Under the pieces are notes generated by a model. It did no database searches and was not told the origin of the DNA. It saw nothing but the letters and a program-made list of their open reading frames with translations. This document shows positions 1 through 8,386 of a DNA stretch of 64,000 nucleotides, piece by piece (the first letter of the stretch is position 1; the number at the start of each line of letters is the position of its first letter). Both the position numbers and the translations under genes were made by a program. Source of the stretch: Alicyclobacillus mali (lineage in GTDB: Bacteria > Bacillota > Bacilli > Alicyclobacillales > Alicyclobacillaceae); assembly GCF_017329565.1 (NCBI RefSeq), contig NZ_JAFMTT010000002.1. One strand, given 5' to 3'.

Positions 1-44
1 GGCGCGATGGCGCCGGGCGCGCCCGTTCGGCTATCGTCGCATGG

Positions 45-78
45 AAAAAGGCCGAGCGCGGCGACTGCCCCTCGGCCT
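45..78 (-). terminator. Rho-independent terminator of the pectin operon
   Basis: On the minus strand an 8-bp stem AGGCCGAG/CTCGGCCT (49-56 with 71-78) is followed by a short U-run (A45-48 on the plus strand). It lies about 20 bp beyond the stop of the GH28 gene, the last gene of the minus-strand operon. The 44 bases before it, at the window edge, show nothing I can name. Confidence 0.7.
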
Positions 79-97
79 TCTGCCTGGTCTCTGTCTG

Positions 98-1633
98 TCA
101 GTGCGGAATCTCGCCGAGCATCGTCACGCCCGACTGGATCTGCACCTGATTCTCCACAAGGTTCGAGGTGTTCTGAATCTGCGGCTGCTGGTCTGCCGTG
201 ATGCTGACGTCGCTCAGCGTGATGTTCGAGATGGGTGCGTTCGGCAGGCCATTCATGTAGATGGACTGGCCCGCGTACTCGCAGCTCACGTTGGAAATGG
301 TCATGTTCTCAAACTGCGGCACGTACGAGTTTGGCCCGGGCGCCTGAAGCGAAGACGTGTCCGCCCCGTTGTCCACATACCCGTCGTCGAAGGTGATGGC
401 GGCTCCACTGATGTCCCGCATGACGATGTGATCCATGTAGATGTCCTCCACCAGCCCACCCTTGCCCACGCCGCTCTTGAAGCGCAGGCCCGACTCCGTG
501 CCGTCGTACACGTCGCCCGTGACCCAGACGTCCCGGATGCCGCCGTCCGTGTAACTGCCGACGGCGAAGCCGCTGTGGCCGTTGTGCACGATGCAGTCCG
601 CCACGACGACGTCCTGCTCGTTGAACACCCCCGCAGCGTCATTCCCGCTCGACTCCAATGCGATGCCGTCGTCCCCCGTGTCGATCACGTCGCGATACAA
701 GACGACCTTGTCATCGGCCGAGACGTCGATTCCGTCCGTGTTCTGCCCGTACCACGGGTTGCGGATGTTCACATCGTCGATGACGACATCCTTCGAGGTG
801 TTCACCTTCACAGTCGCAAACGGCGAATTTTCAAAGGTGACGCCCTGGAGCCACACGCCTTGGCACCCCTGGAAGTACACCATGTACGGCCGCAGGTAGT
901 CCTTCACCTGCAGGTAGTCCAGATAGGTCATGTTCGGATGCGCCTTGATATACGCCTGGGCGTTTGCACCCTGCGCCGTCGGCCACCAGGTGCTTCCGTC
1001 TGGCGTCACGACGCCACCCGACGCCACGAGCGCATTCCACTGATCCGCCGAGAGCTTCGACTTCTCCACCGGCCGCCACGTGTTGCCGGCACCGTCGATC
1101 ACGCCGTGACCCGTGATGGCGACATCCACCGCGTCCGTCGCGCTGATGGGCGATTGAACGGTGTAGGAGCTCCCGCTCGGGACGAGCGGATACAGGTCGT
1201 GATCGCCCGAAAACTGGAGCTGGGCGCCGGACTCCACGTTGAGATCGACGTGGCTCTTGAGCACGATGGGGCCCGTGACCCAATAGCCCGGCGGAATGTC
1301 GACGATGCCGCCGCCGTGTTGGCTGGCTGCGTCGATGGCCGCTTGAATGGCCTCCGTGTTGACCTGCCCGATGCCCGGCTTCGCGCCGTACTCGGTGATG
1401 TCGTAGACGCGGGGCACGATGTTCGGCAACGGCGGGACGAGCATGGCGAACGGCGCGCCGTGCAGGACCTGGGCGAGAGAAGCGTCGAGATCGCCCGTCT
1501 GCGCGACGAGGTCGGCCACGTTGTCGGCCTGGGCGAAGCGCGCGTGAGCGGTCCAACCGGTGGCGGCGGCCGCGACCAGCGCGAGGCTCGCGCCTGCCGA
1601 GAGACTACGTTTCCACCTGGCCACGCATTTCAC
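98..1633 (-). CDS. Secreted glycoside hydrolase family 28 (polygalacturonase-like)
   Basis: Predicted inverting hydrolase of polygalacturonan or a related pectic chain, acting outside the cell. The first ~35 residues form a signal peptide (basic KRWKR-like start, Ala/Leu core, AHA or QA cleavage region). The right-handed beta-helix signature residues of GH28 are present in order: NTDGID near residue 297, GDDG near 320, GHSG near 352 and RFK near 384, corresponding to the NTD, DD, GHG and RIK motifs with catalytic aspartates and substrate-binding Arg/Lys. At 511 aa it is slightly longer than typical bacterial family members. It is the last gene of the sugar ABC operon, 12 bp after the permease. 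The exact pectic substrate (homogalacturonan, rhamnogalacturonan or xylogalacturonan) cannot be told from sequence. Confidence 0.88.
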   Translation of the reverse strand: MKCVARWKRSLSAGASLALVAAAATGWTAHARFAQADNVADLVAQTGDLDASLAQVLHGAPFAMLVPPLPNIVPRVYDITEYGAKPGIGQVNTEAIQAAIDAASQHGGGIVDIPPGYWVTGPIVLKSHVDLNVESGAQLQFSGDHDLYPLVPSGSSYTVQSPISATDAVDVAITGHGVIDGAGNTWRPVEKSKLSADQWNALVASGGVVTPDGSTWWPTAQGANAQAYIKAHPNMTYLDYLQVKDYLRPYMVYFQGCQGVWLQGVTFENSPFATVKVNTSKDVVIDDVNIRNPWYGQNTDGIDVSADDKVVLYRDVIDTGDDGIALESSGNDAAGVFNEQDVVVADCIVHNGHSGFAVGSYTDGGIRDVWVTGDVYDGTESGLRFKSGVGKGGLVEDIYMDHIVMRDISGAAITFDDGYVDNGADTSSLQAPGPNSYVPQFENMTISNVSCEYAGQSIYMNGLPNAPISNITLSDVSITADQQPQIQNTSNLVENQVQIQSGVTMLGEIPH

Positions 1634-1645
1634 CTCCTTTCGCGG

Positions 1646-2491
1646 TCATCCGCGCAGGCCCGTGGTGGCGATGCCGCGGACGACGTACTTCTGCAGGAAG
1701 AAAAAGATGAGGAAGAGCGGAATGAGCGAAACGGTGGACATGGCGAACAGCGGCCCCCACTCCTCCTGCGCGACGGCGTTCGCGAGCGACTCCAACCCAA
1801 GCGGCACCGTGAACTTCTGCGCCGAATTCAGGTAGATGAGCTGAGAGAAAAAGTCGTCCCAGCACCAGATAAAGCTGAAGATGGCGGTGGTGATGAGTGC
1901 CGGCACGATGAGCGGCAGAATGACGCGCACAAACAGCGTGAAGGCATTGCAGCCGTCGATTTTCGCAGCCTCGTCCAATTCTTTGGGCAACCCCCGGATG
2001 AATTGCACGATGAGAAAGATGAAGAACGGGCTACCAAAGAACGCGGGCACGATGAGCGGATAATACGTGTTGATCCAGCCCAGATAGTGAAACATCGCGT
2101 ACTGGGGAATGAGCGTGACCTGCGTCGGCAGCATCATCGTGATCATCATGATGCCAAACAGAATGGATTTCCCTCGAAACGTGAAGCGCGCGAACCCGAA
2201 CGCAATCACTGCGGACGAGATGACAGTGCCAACAGACACCAGGCACGACACCAACAGCGAATGAAGAATGAACGTGCCAAACGGCAGGCCAGGAATGGCA
2301 TTCCAACCTTGCGGATAATTCGCGAACGTCCAGTGCTTGGGCCAGAACGACGCGCTGGAGAAGATCTCGTTGGTCGGCTTGAATGAGCCAAACACCATCC
2401 AGAGAACAGGATAGATGAGGAAAAATCCGATAATCACGAGCACGGCGTGTGCGAGCACCATTCCGCGCCTCGTACGGATGGTTCCAGTCAC
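1646..2491 (-). CDS. Carbohydrate ABC transporter permease, MalG type
   Basis: Inner-membrane subunit of a CUT1-family sugar importer. The 281-residue product has the usual six membrane segments of MalG-like subunits and the cytoplasmic EAA loop (EAAKIDGCNAFTLFVRVILP, roughly residues 180-200) that docks on the ATPase. It follows the MalF-type permease by 19 bp and precedes the GH28 gene. The operon carries no ATPase gene, so a shared MsmK/MsmX-type ATPase elsewhere in the genome is expected (known for CUT1 systems of Firmicutes, inferred here). Confidence 0.92.
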   Translation of the reverse strand: MTGTIRTRRGMVLAHAVLVIIGFFLIYPVLWMVFGSFKPTNEIFSSASFWPKHWTFANYPQGWNAIPGLPFGTFILHSLLVSCLVSVGTVISSAVIAFGFARFTFRGKSILFGIMMITMMLPTQVTLIPQYAMFHYLGWINTYYPLIVPAFFGSPFFIFLIVQFIRGLPKELDEAAKIDGCNAFTLFVRVILPLIVPALITTAIFSFIWCWDDFFSQLIYLNSAQKFTVPLGLESLANAVAQEEWGPLFAMSTVSLIPLFLIFFFLQKYVVRGIATTGLRG

Positions 2492-2510
2492 AGTCCTCTC
2501 CTCCTTTCCC

Positions 2511-3506
2511 TCAGGACTCGTAGTACACGTAGCGACTTCCGAACCTGAACACCAGGAACGTCAGCACGCCCACCAACACCAGGAGGAACCAGGCCAGCGC
2601 CGACGCGTAGCCCATGTTCTGGAAGTTAAAGGCCTCCTCGTACAGGTAGAGCGCGAAAAACAGCGTCGCGTTCAGCGGCCCACCGTCCGTGACGATGTAT
2701 CCCTGCGTGAACTGGGTGAACCCATTGATGATGGACATGATCAAGTTGAAGAAAATGACCGGCGACAACATGGGAATGGTGATGCGAAAGAACCGATACA
2801 GGCGGCCCGCGCCGTCCACGATGGCGGCCTCATACAGCGACTCGGGAATCTGCTTCAGTCCTGCCACGAAGATCATCATCGCCGAACCGAACTGCCAAGC
2901 CTGCAGCATGGCGAGCGTGAACAGGGCCGTGCGTGGTTCGGCGAGCCAATTGGGCCCGTGAATGCCGACGAGCGCCAGGCCTTTGTTGATGAGACCGTCG
3001 GGCCCAAACATCTGTTGCCACAGGTAGGCGACAGCGACGCTCGTGCCGATGAGCGACGGAACGTAGTACACGGTCCGGTACACGCCGATGCCTTTGACCT
3101 CGAGACTGAGGAGCAGAGCGATGGCGAGGGCGACCACCATCTTGATGGGCACCGAGATCAAGATGTACTCCAGCGTGTCCACGAGCGAAGTGGCAAACAA
3201 CTGGCTCTGCGTGAACATGTGCACGTAGTTCTCAAGACCTATCCATTTGGGCGGCTGCAAAAGATTGTAGTTGGTAAACGAAAGGTAGAGCGAGACCAGG
3301 ATGGGCCCGAGCGAAAAGACCACCAGGCCGAAGATCCATGGGCTCAGAAACAGATAGGCGACCTTCTCGTTGCGCGGCCGCACGGCCTTCGCGGCCTCGC
3401 CGTTCGCTTGGACATTGGCTTTGGTCGAGGTTGCCACAGCCACGCGATCACCCCGCTTTCCGGAATGGCCCGGCGTTGCGCCGGGCCCCGTCCTCGGAGA
3501 CGTCAT
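2511..3506 (-). CDS. Carbohydrate ABC transporter permease, MalF type
   Basis: Partner permease of the CUT1 importer. It has six predicted membrane helices preceded by a ~35-residue polar N-terminus and an EAA loop (EAAIVDGAGRLYRFFRITIP) in the C-terminal half. The ATG used here overlaps the stop of the binding-protein gene (ATGA), which suggests translational coupling, but only a weak ribosome site (GGCGGTG) precedes it. A GTG at 3440 behind GGGGTGAT is an alternative that would drop 22 polar residues without touching a membrane segment. End of the gene and family are secure; the start is not. Confidence 0.9.
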   Translation of the reverse strand: MTSPRTGPGATPGHSGKRGDRVAVATSTKANVQANGEAAKAVRPRNEKVAYLFLSPWIFGLVVFSLGPILVSLYLSFTNYNLLQPPKWIGLENYVHMFTQSQLFATSLVDTLEYILISVPIKMVVALAIALLLSLEVKGIGVYRTVYYVPSLIGTSVAVAYLWQQMFGPDGLINKGLALVGIHGPNWLAEPRTALFTLAMLQAWQFGSAMMIFVAGLKQIPESLYEAAIVDGAGRLYRFFRITIPMLSPVIFFNLIMSIINGFTQFTQGYIVTDGGPLNATLFFALYLYEEAFNFQNMGYASALAWFLLVLVGVLTFLVFRFGSRYVYYES

Positions 3507-4825
3507 TCACCGCCGTTCTGCAGGAGATCGTTCGCCTCCTGCATAAACTGTTCGGCGCCTTGCTGAGCCGTCTCCTTGCCGTATTGCACAGCCTGGACCA
3601 TGTTCCCGAAATCCTGGTCGATCTCCTTGTTCGGCTGCGGTGGCGGAGGATCGATCGGCGTGGCCACCTTAAGCGCCTGATCTGTCAGTGTGAACTCCTG
3701 TTGCTCAGGACGCGACAAACCAGCTTTTTGCAGCGCAGCTCGAACAGTCGATGACACTGGAATTCCGCGATCCAAGCCGAGAGCTTTTCCGGCAGAAACG
3801 TTGTTCAGCAGAAAGTTCACGAAGAGCTCCGCCTGCTGCGGATACTTCGTCTTGGAGTAGATACTCCAGAACTGACTCGGCTTTAAATAGAGTCCCTCCG
3901 GCCCGCCTGGCTGATATGGCGGCAAGGCCATACCAAGAGGCTTGGTCATCTCACTTTGGAAACTCACAATATAGGCATCCCAGGTCATCTCCGCTAGAGA
4001 TTTTCCAGGTACCATGGGATCTGTGGGATCAGCGGCTTGTTTAATGAGGGACGTCACCGTTCCAGGGGGCACAGCTCCTTCCCTGCGCAGATTTGCCCAG
4101 TAGTTCAGATAAGACACAAGCGTGCTCTGGGCAAATCCGAGCTTGGTTCCGGAAGCGTTGTACAGGTGTTGACCTTGCTGACGCGCCCAGTATCCAAAGG
4201 TCTGCCAGTTTTCGTCGTCATCCTCAGCCCACTTTCCTGTAAGTTTGTGGACCTTCTCGAGAATTGCGGCCCACTGTCCCCATGACACGCGCTGCCCATG
4301 ATACCCTGCTTTTGCAAAGGCGTTCTGATCGTAAATCATACTGTAACAATCAATTGCATTCGGGATGCCATACAATCCGCCGTCGATGTAGCCGCTCTTC
4401 AGAACGCTTGGGCTGATGGTGGAGAGATTGATGCCCTTGGCGCCCTTCAGGTTAAGCAGTTGACCTTCCTTTGCATACGCTTCGATGTAGTCATAATCCA
4501 TCTGCATTATGTCCGGCGCGTTGCCGCCCGCGACCTCGGTGGACAGCTTCGTGAAGTATTGGTTGAACGGTCCTCCGAATTCCGTCTGGATGTGAATGTT
4601 CGGATACGCCTTCTCAAACGCTTTCACCGCGGCCAGCGTGACCGCCTCTTCCTTCGCATCGCCCCAGAAGCCGAAGGTGAGCGTGACCACCGGCTTCGAG
4701 TCTGCGTTTCCCGCGGCCTGCCCGGCTTGCGACCCGCTCGAACCGCCCTGCGCCGCGGTCCCGCAGCCCGCCAACACCAGCGCAGCCGCGGCGCTCGCCG
4801 TCCATGTCCATCTCTTTTTTCGCAT
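3503..4825 (-). CDS. Sugar ABC transporter substrate-binding lipoprotein
   Basis: Extracytoplasmic receptor of the CUT1 importer (SBP_bac_1 type, 440 aa). The start at 4825 is chosen because GAGGAGG precedes it by a good distance and because it opens directly on a lipoprotein signal peptide (KKR, hydrophobic core, LAGC with Cys21). The mature protein begins with a Gly/Ser/Gln-rich linker and then the family pattern (VTLTFGFWGD, FEKAYPNI). Its position between the hydrolase and the two permeases, with GH28 downstream, points to pectic oligosaccharides as ligand (inference). The middle of the gene, about 3.66-4.56 kb, is visibly poorer in GC than both ends, suggesting a mosaic gene. Confidence 0.92.
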   Translation of the reverse strand: MRKKRWTWTASAAAALVLAGCGTAAQGGSSGSQAGQAAGNADSKPVVTLTFGFWGDAKEEAVTLAAVKAFEKAYPNIHIQTEFGGPFNQYFTKLSTEVAGGNAPDIMQMDYDYIEAYAKEGQLLNLKGAKGINLSTISPSVLKSGYIDGGLYGIPNAIDCYSMIYDQNAFAKAGYHGQRVSWGQWAAILEKVHKLTGKWAEDDDENWQTFGYWARQQGQHLYNASGTKLGFAQSTLVSYLNYWANLRREGAVPPGTVTSLIKQAADPTDPMVPGKSLAEMTWDAYIVSFQSEMTKPLGMALPPYQPGGPEGLYLKPSQFWSIYSKTKYPQQAELFVNFLLNNVSAGKALGLDRGIPVSSTVRAALQKAGLSRPEQQEFTLTDQALKVATPIDPPPPQPNKEIDQDFGNMVQAVQYGKETAQQGAEQFMQEANDLLQNGGE

Positions 4826-4842
4826 GCGGATTCCTCCTCGTT

Positions 4843-5742
4843 TCACGTTGTTGCGCGCTTGAGACCGACACCCATCAACTGCCACAAAACCTCCGGATAC
4901 GGCTCATGACCCCCAGGTTGTGCAAGAAACACCGCCCCATTTGTCATGCCCAAGGCCTCGTACGCCGTTTTGACGGCCGTAAACGCTGCACGCGCACCTT
5001 CGAACGGAAACACGCCGTCGCGTTCGCCATGCACAATGGTCAGGCGCCGCGGCGCCACGAGTGCCGCCACATCCCCCCAATCGCCGAAGTTGAGAAGATC
5101 CGGTACGTAGTTACACAGGCAGTGCCGCGTGGCAAGGAGCGAATAGCGTGCGGTGCACATCGCCGACAGGAGGATCAGGTGGGGGACCCGCGAATCACAC
5201 GCCGCGTGAAACAGCGCGGCCGTGCCGCCGCCTGAAAATCCCGCCGTGACAAGGCTCTCCATGTCGAAGCGCCCGTCCATCTCCATCGCGTCCAGGAGCT
5301 CTATCAGATCTCGGACGCGATCGCCGAGGAGCGTCCGGCCGACGAGCAGTCGCTGCCGCGCGAACCGCTCACAGCTGTGCTCCAGTCCCAGGGCGCGATC
5401 GGCCGGGTCCATCGTGGCGCCAAAGCCACGCAAGGACGGGAGCACCACGGCAAAACCCGCGTCCCGCAGCAGTTCCGCAACAGGTCTTCCCTTGACGTAC
5501 ACCTCGTTCGCACTGCGGAAGTAATCGTAGCCGAGCGGAGAATGGCCATGGATCAACACCGCGGTGGGATAGCCGCCCGCGGGCGCCGTTCCCTCGGGCA
5601 GCAGCACGTGGACTTCGCGATCCGCCACGAGTTGGCACAGCCTCCTCGGCTTCACTGATCGCTCCAGGCCGAGCAGCCGAGCGAGGCACTCGACTCGTTC
5701 GCTTGCCGCCCCCCGCGACACCAGGCTTCCCTCCCTCATCAC
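4843..5742 (-). CDS. Alpha/beta hydrolase, esterase-like, in pectin operon
   Basis: A 299-residue alpha/beta-hydrolase. The oxyanion region LIHGHSP is near residue 65, the nucleophile elbow is GFSGGG (Ser near 168), the acid is probably Asp in GERDGVFP near 238 and the histidine is in GGHEPY near 283. No signal peptide, so it acts in the cytoplasm. It overlaps the oxidoreductase gene by 4 bp and lies 17 bp before the binding protein. In this setting an acetyl or methyl esterase trimming imported pectic oligosaccharides is a reasonable guess, but the fold alone also fits dienelactone hydrolase or peptidase relatives. Confidence 0.8.
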   Translation of the reverse strand: MMREGSLVSRGAASERVECLARLLGLERSVKPRRLCQLVADREVHVLLPEGTAPAGGYPTAVLIHGHSPLGYDYFRSANEVYVKGRPVAELLRDAGFAVVLPSLRGFGATMDPADRALGLEHSCERFARQRLLVGRTLLGDRVRDLIELLDAMEMDGRFDMESLVTAGFSGGGTAALFHAACDSRVPHLILLSAMCTARYSLLATRHCLCNYVPDLLNFGDWGDVAALVAPRRLTIVHGERDGVFPFEGARAAFTAVKTAYEALGMTNGAVFLAQPGGHEPYPEVLWQLMGVGLKRATT

Positions 5743-7067
5743 CGGACGCCGACCGGCGCGCTTTCGCCCAACAGATCCGCGATGCGCACGAACTGCCCGG
5801 TGGCCATCGAGAGATTCGCCGCCACGCCGATGAGGATGGACATGGCTCCCGCGCGCGATCCGGCCACGTGGCCGTACGGATCGCTGTCCACGCCGCGGAA
5901 CAGGTGGTCCTTCAGGCGCCTGTCGCCGCCGCCGTGACCCTCGCGAACATGCGGCACGCGGAACACCTGAACGCCGCCAAAGAGGGGATAGAAGCGGATT
6001 TCCAGCTCGCGCACCTCTTCGGCGGACGACGGATCGCCAAACCGCCAGTCCACCGTGCGGCGAACGTCCTTCGAGCTCCTCCGCGCGAAGTCCGTCGCGT
6101 CCTCCTCGGTGATGAAGAACTCGGGCTCGAACGCCTCCAGCCGGCCCTTGCTGCCGTTGAACGCCACTTGCCAGCCCTCAAATGGCGTGGCCGCAGTGAG
6201 CATGTACGTCGCCTGCACGCCATTCGGATAGCGAATCAGAGCCCCCATGGTGTCCTCAATGTCGATGCGCTCGGAGAACACGCACTGATCGCGGTGGTAC
6301 CCGTCATAGGCCTCCGCCTGCTTGTAGAGCGCGTTCAGGGTGTCGTCGCGGCCGAGATCGAGGTAGAACGGACAGCGGTCCGTCACCTGGCACGTGGCGC
6401 AGCGCTCGCCGTGGCCCGGCATGCGATCCGGCACGTAGTAATGGCGCGATCCCATGGCCACGACCTCCTGGGGCTCGAGGCCCAGCCACCAGTTGATGAG
6501 GTCGAAGTGGTGCGTCGCCTTGTGAACAAACAGGCCGCCGGAGTTCTTCTTCTCCGCGTGCCAGCGCCGGAAGTAGTCCGCGCCGTGCACGGTGTCGAGG
6601 TACCAGCGAAACTCCACCGAATGGACTTCGCCGATGATGCCCTCCTGCAACAGCCGCTTGATCTCGGTCTTATATGGCGCGTATCGATAGTTGAACGTGA
6701 CGCGGACCGTCCTGCCGCTGCGCCGCTCGGCATCCAGAATCCTGCGGCACCGCTCCGCATCGATGGTCATGGGCTTTTCGGTGATCACGTCCTTGCCTCG
6801 CTCAAGCGCTTTCACGATAAAATGGTCGTGCGTCGCGTCCATCGTCGTGACGATGACGCAGTCGCATTCGACGTTGTCCAGCATCTCGTCGAAATCCGTG
6901 AAGCCCGGAATGTCCTTGCCCAGGACCTCCTGTGCATACCGGACGCGCCCCTCGTTGCGGTCGCAAAGCCCCGTGATGCGCGCGACGTCACGGTAATGCG
7001 TGACGAGATCGCGCCCGAACATCGAGATACCGCGCGATCCGAGACCGACAATGCAATAGTTGGTCAT
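5739..7067 (-). CDS. Gfo/Idh/MocA family oxidoreductase
   Basis: NAD(P)-dependent sugar oxidoreductase (442 aa). The N-terminus starts straight into a Rossmann fold (YCIVGLGSRG), and EKPMTID near residue 97, the conserved lysine motif of the family, is present. A cysteine cluster CATCQVTDRC near residue 220 is unusual for the basic fold but occurs in longer members of the family and may bind a metal. It is the first gene of the minus-strand operon and is separated from the divergent LacI gene by 309 bp. It probably converts a uronic acid or deoxy-sugar released from pectin (inference from neighbours). The substrate cannot be named. Confidence 0.85.
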   Translation of the reverse strand: MTNYCIVGLGSRGISMFGRDLVTHYRDVARITGLCDRNEGRVRYAQEVLGKDIPGFTDFDEMLDNVECDCVIVTTMDATHDHFIVKALERGKDVITEKPMTIDAERCRRILDAERRSGRTVRVTFNYRYAPYKTEIKRLLQEGIIGEVHSVEFRWYLDTVHGADYFRRWHAEKKNSGGLFVHKATHHFDLINWWLGLEPQEVVAMGSRHYYVPDRMPGHGERCATCQVTDRCPFYLDLGRDDTLNALYKQAEAYDGYHRDQCVFSERIDIEDTMGALIRYPNGVQATYMLTAATPFEGWQVAFNGSKGRLEAFEPEFFITEEDATDFARRSSKDVRRTVDWRFGDPSSAEEVRELEIRFYPLFGGVQVFRVPHVREGHGGGDRRLKDHLFRGVDSDPYGHVAGSRAGAMSILIGVAANLSMATGQFVRIADLLGESAPVGVR

Positions 7068-7089
7068 GGCCGTCCGTCACCCCTCGTAT

Positions 7090-7106
7090 TAACCACGTTG
7101 TTAGTT
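7090..7106. promoter_or_regulatory. Operator-like motif 1 upstream of the pectin operon
   Basis: The 9-mer ACGTTGTTA, also present in the perfect dyad at 7266-7280, occurs here in an imperfect dyad (AACCAC-GTT-GTTAGT). It lies between the putative -10 and the start of the oxidoreductase gene, where a bound LacI-type repressor would block transcription. A degenerate copy (CGTTGTTGCT) lies at 7117-7126 and another (TACGTTTTCATT) at 7162-7173. Confidence 0.45.
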
Positions 7107-7128
7107 GACCTCATCCCGTTGTTGCTAA

Positions 7129-7157
7129 AAGGTAGCACAGTTCCTTTCGGATATCAA
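7129..7157 (-). promoter_or_regulatory. Putative promoter of the pectin operon
   Basis: On the minus strand TTGATA (7152-7157) and TACCTT (7129-7134) are separated by 17 bp. The -35 matches 5 of 6 positions, the -10 only 3 of 6. It faces the oxidoreductase gene 62 bp away, with an operator-like motif just downstream at 7090-7106. Confidence 0.45.
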
Positions 7158-7265
7158 TAACTACGTTTTCATTTCTTCTTGACTTTTTCGGACACGATCA
7201 TGGCGAAACCGGTCGAAAGCCAGCAAAATGCGTCTCTTGTGGACGAATCGTTTCCGTCTCTCTTT

Positions 7266-7280
7266 AATAACGTTGTTATT
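7266..7280. promoter_or_regulatory. Operator-like motif 2 upstream of the LacI gene
   Basis: Perfect inverted repeat AATAAC-GTT-GTTATT (6-3-6), about 97 bp before the LacI-family gene. It is the most symmetrical copy of the ACGTTGTTA motif repeated in this divergent intergenic region. Autoregulation by the LacI protein is inferred. Confidence 0.55.
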
Positions 7281-7376
7281 TGTGTTAAAATGTCGAGGAA
7301 ATCACAGACCAGTTGGCTTTGCGGCACGCGCAAGACGCCGCGAGGCCCATGAACTTCGGACAGAGGGAGACTCGCC

Positions 7377-8357
7377 ATGGTGAGCATTAAAGATATCGCG
7401 GAACGCGCGGGCGTCAGCTACAGCACGGTTTCAAAGGCGCTCAACGACAGCCCGCTGGTCAAGGAGGAGACCAAGCGGCGCATCCTGGAAATCGCGCGCA
7501 GCATGGGCTATCAGCGAAACCTGCTCGCGCGCCACCTCGTGTCGGGCCGCACGCGGCTCATTGGCTTTGGGCTCGTGAACCTGGGAAACCCCATCTTCGC
7601 AAATCTCACCATTCAGCTGCACCGGGCCCTGGCCGCGCTCGACTACCGGATGGTGATTGCGATTTCGCCGGACGAGATCGACCTGTTGAACCAGATGCGC
7701 GCCGATGGCCTCGTGATTTGGGCCGATCTCGTCTCGCGCCACGCGCACCTGATGGAGGAGCTTGGGCGCTGGCAGGCAAAGACGCTGGTCATCGGGACGG
7801 ACGAGCCCGTGCCACTGCCGCACGTGCGGTTCGACCGCCGCGCTGGGATTGCGGAAGCCGTCCGGTACCTGCGCTCGTTTGGACACCGACGGATTGGATT
7901 CATCGGCAGTTCCCAGGAGATCAAGGTGCGGGCCTTTTTGGAGGCTGTGGAACAGGCGGGTCTTCAGCCGTCCCCGGACTGGCTGTATCCGGCGGAGCCG
8001 ACCTTTGAGGGAGGTTACCGGGCGGTTCGATACGCGAGGCCAGACATCCCCATGCCGACGGCCTTCATTGGGCTGAACAACCTAATTACGAAAGGGGCGC
8101 TGCGCGCGCTGCTCGAGCTCGGCTACCGGATACCGCAGGACGTGAGCCTCATTGGATACGACAACTTGCCCGACATGCAGTTTGCGGAGGTGCCCATCAC
8201 GACGGTCGGCCCGTCGCTCGAAGAGGTGGCGGACTTCGCGGCGCATCGCGTCGTCGACATGATCGACGGAAAGCCAGGCGCGGACGCGCACGTGGTTGAA
8301 CCTATCCTCATTCCGCGCGCGTCCGTCGAACGAGCGCCCGACAGGGACGCGGGTTGA
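7377..8357 (+). CDS. LacI family transcriptional regulator
   Basis: A 326-residue LacI-type regulator. The N-terminal helix-turn-helix (IKDIAERAGVSYSTVSKALN) is followed by the hinge helix region and a periplasmic-binding-protein-like effector domain (DGLVIWADL, FDRRAGIAEAVRYL, HRRIGFIG). The ATG at 7377 follows AGAGGGAGA. It is divergent from the pectin operon, and the shared intergenic region holds several copies of one palindromic motif, so it very probably controls that operon with a pectin breakdown product as inducer (inference). Confidence 0.92.
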   Translation: MVSIKDIAERAGVSYSTVSKALNDSPLVKEETKRRILEIARSMGYQRNLLARHLVSGRTRLIGFGLVNLGNPIFANLTIQLHRALAALDYRMVIAISPDEIDLLNQMRADGLVIWADLVSRHAHLMEELGRWQAKTLVIGTDEPVPLPHVRFDRRAGIAEAVRYLRSFGHRRIGFIGSSQEIKVRAFLEAVEQAGLQPSPDWLYPAEPTFEGGYRAVRYARPDIPMPTAFIGLNNLITKGALRALLELGYRIPQDVSLIGYDNLPDMQFAEVPITTVGPSLEEVADFAAHRVVDMIDGKPGADAHVVEPILIPRASVERAPDRDAG

Positions 8358-8359
8358 AC

Positions 8360-8381
8360 GCGGGCGCGCCTTGGCGCCCGC
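8360..8381. terminator. Terminator-like hairpin between convergent genes
   Basis: Perfect 8-bp stem GCGGGCGC/GCGCCCGC with a 6-base loop, starting 2 bp after the LacI stop and ending 5 bp before the convergent flavin reductase stop. No U-run on either strand, so termination activity is uncertain. Confidence 0.4.
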
Positions 8382-8386
8382 CGGGC

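Noticed and set aside
41..2386. A 781-codon plus-strand open frame opposite the GH28 and permease genes
   Set aside because: It is antisense to genes with clear domains and has the Arg/His/Asp-rich composition of reverse frames in GC-rich DNA, with no ribosome site or homology.
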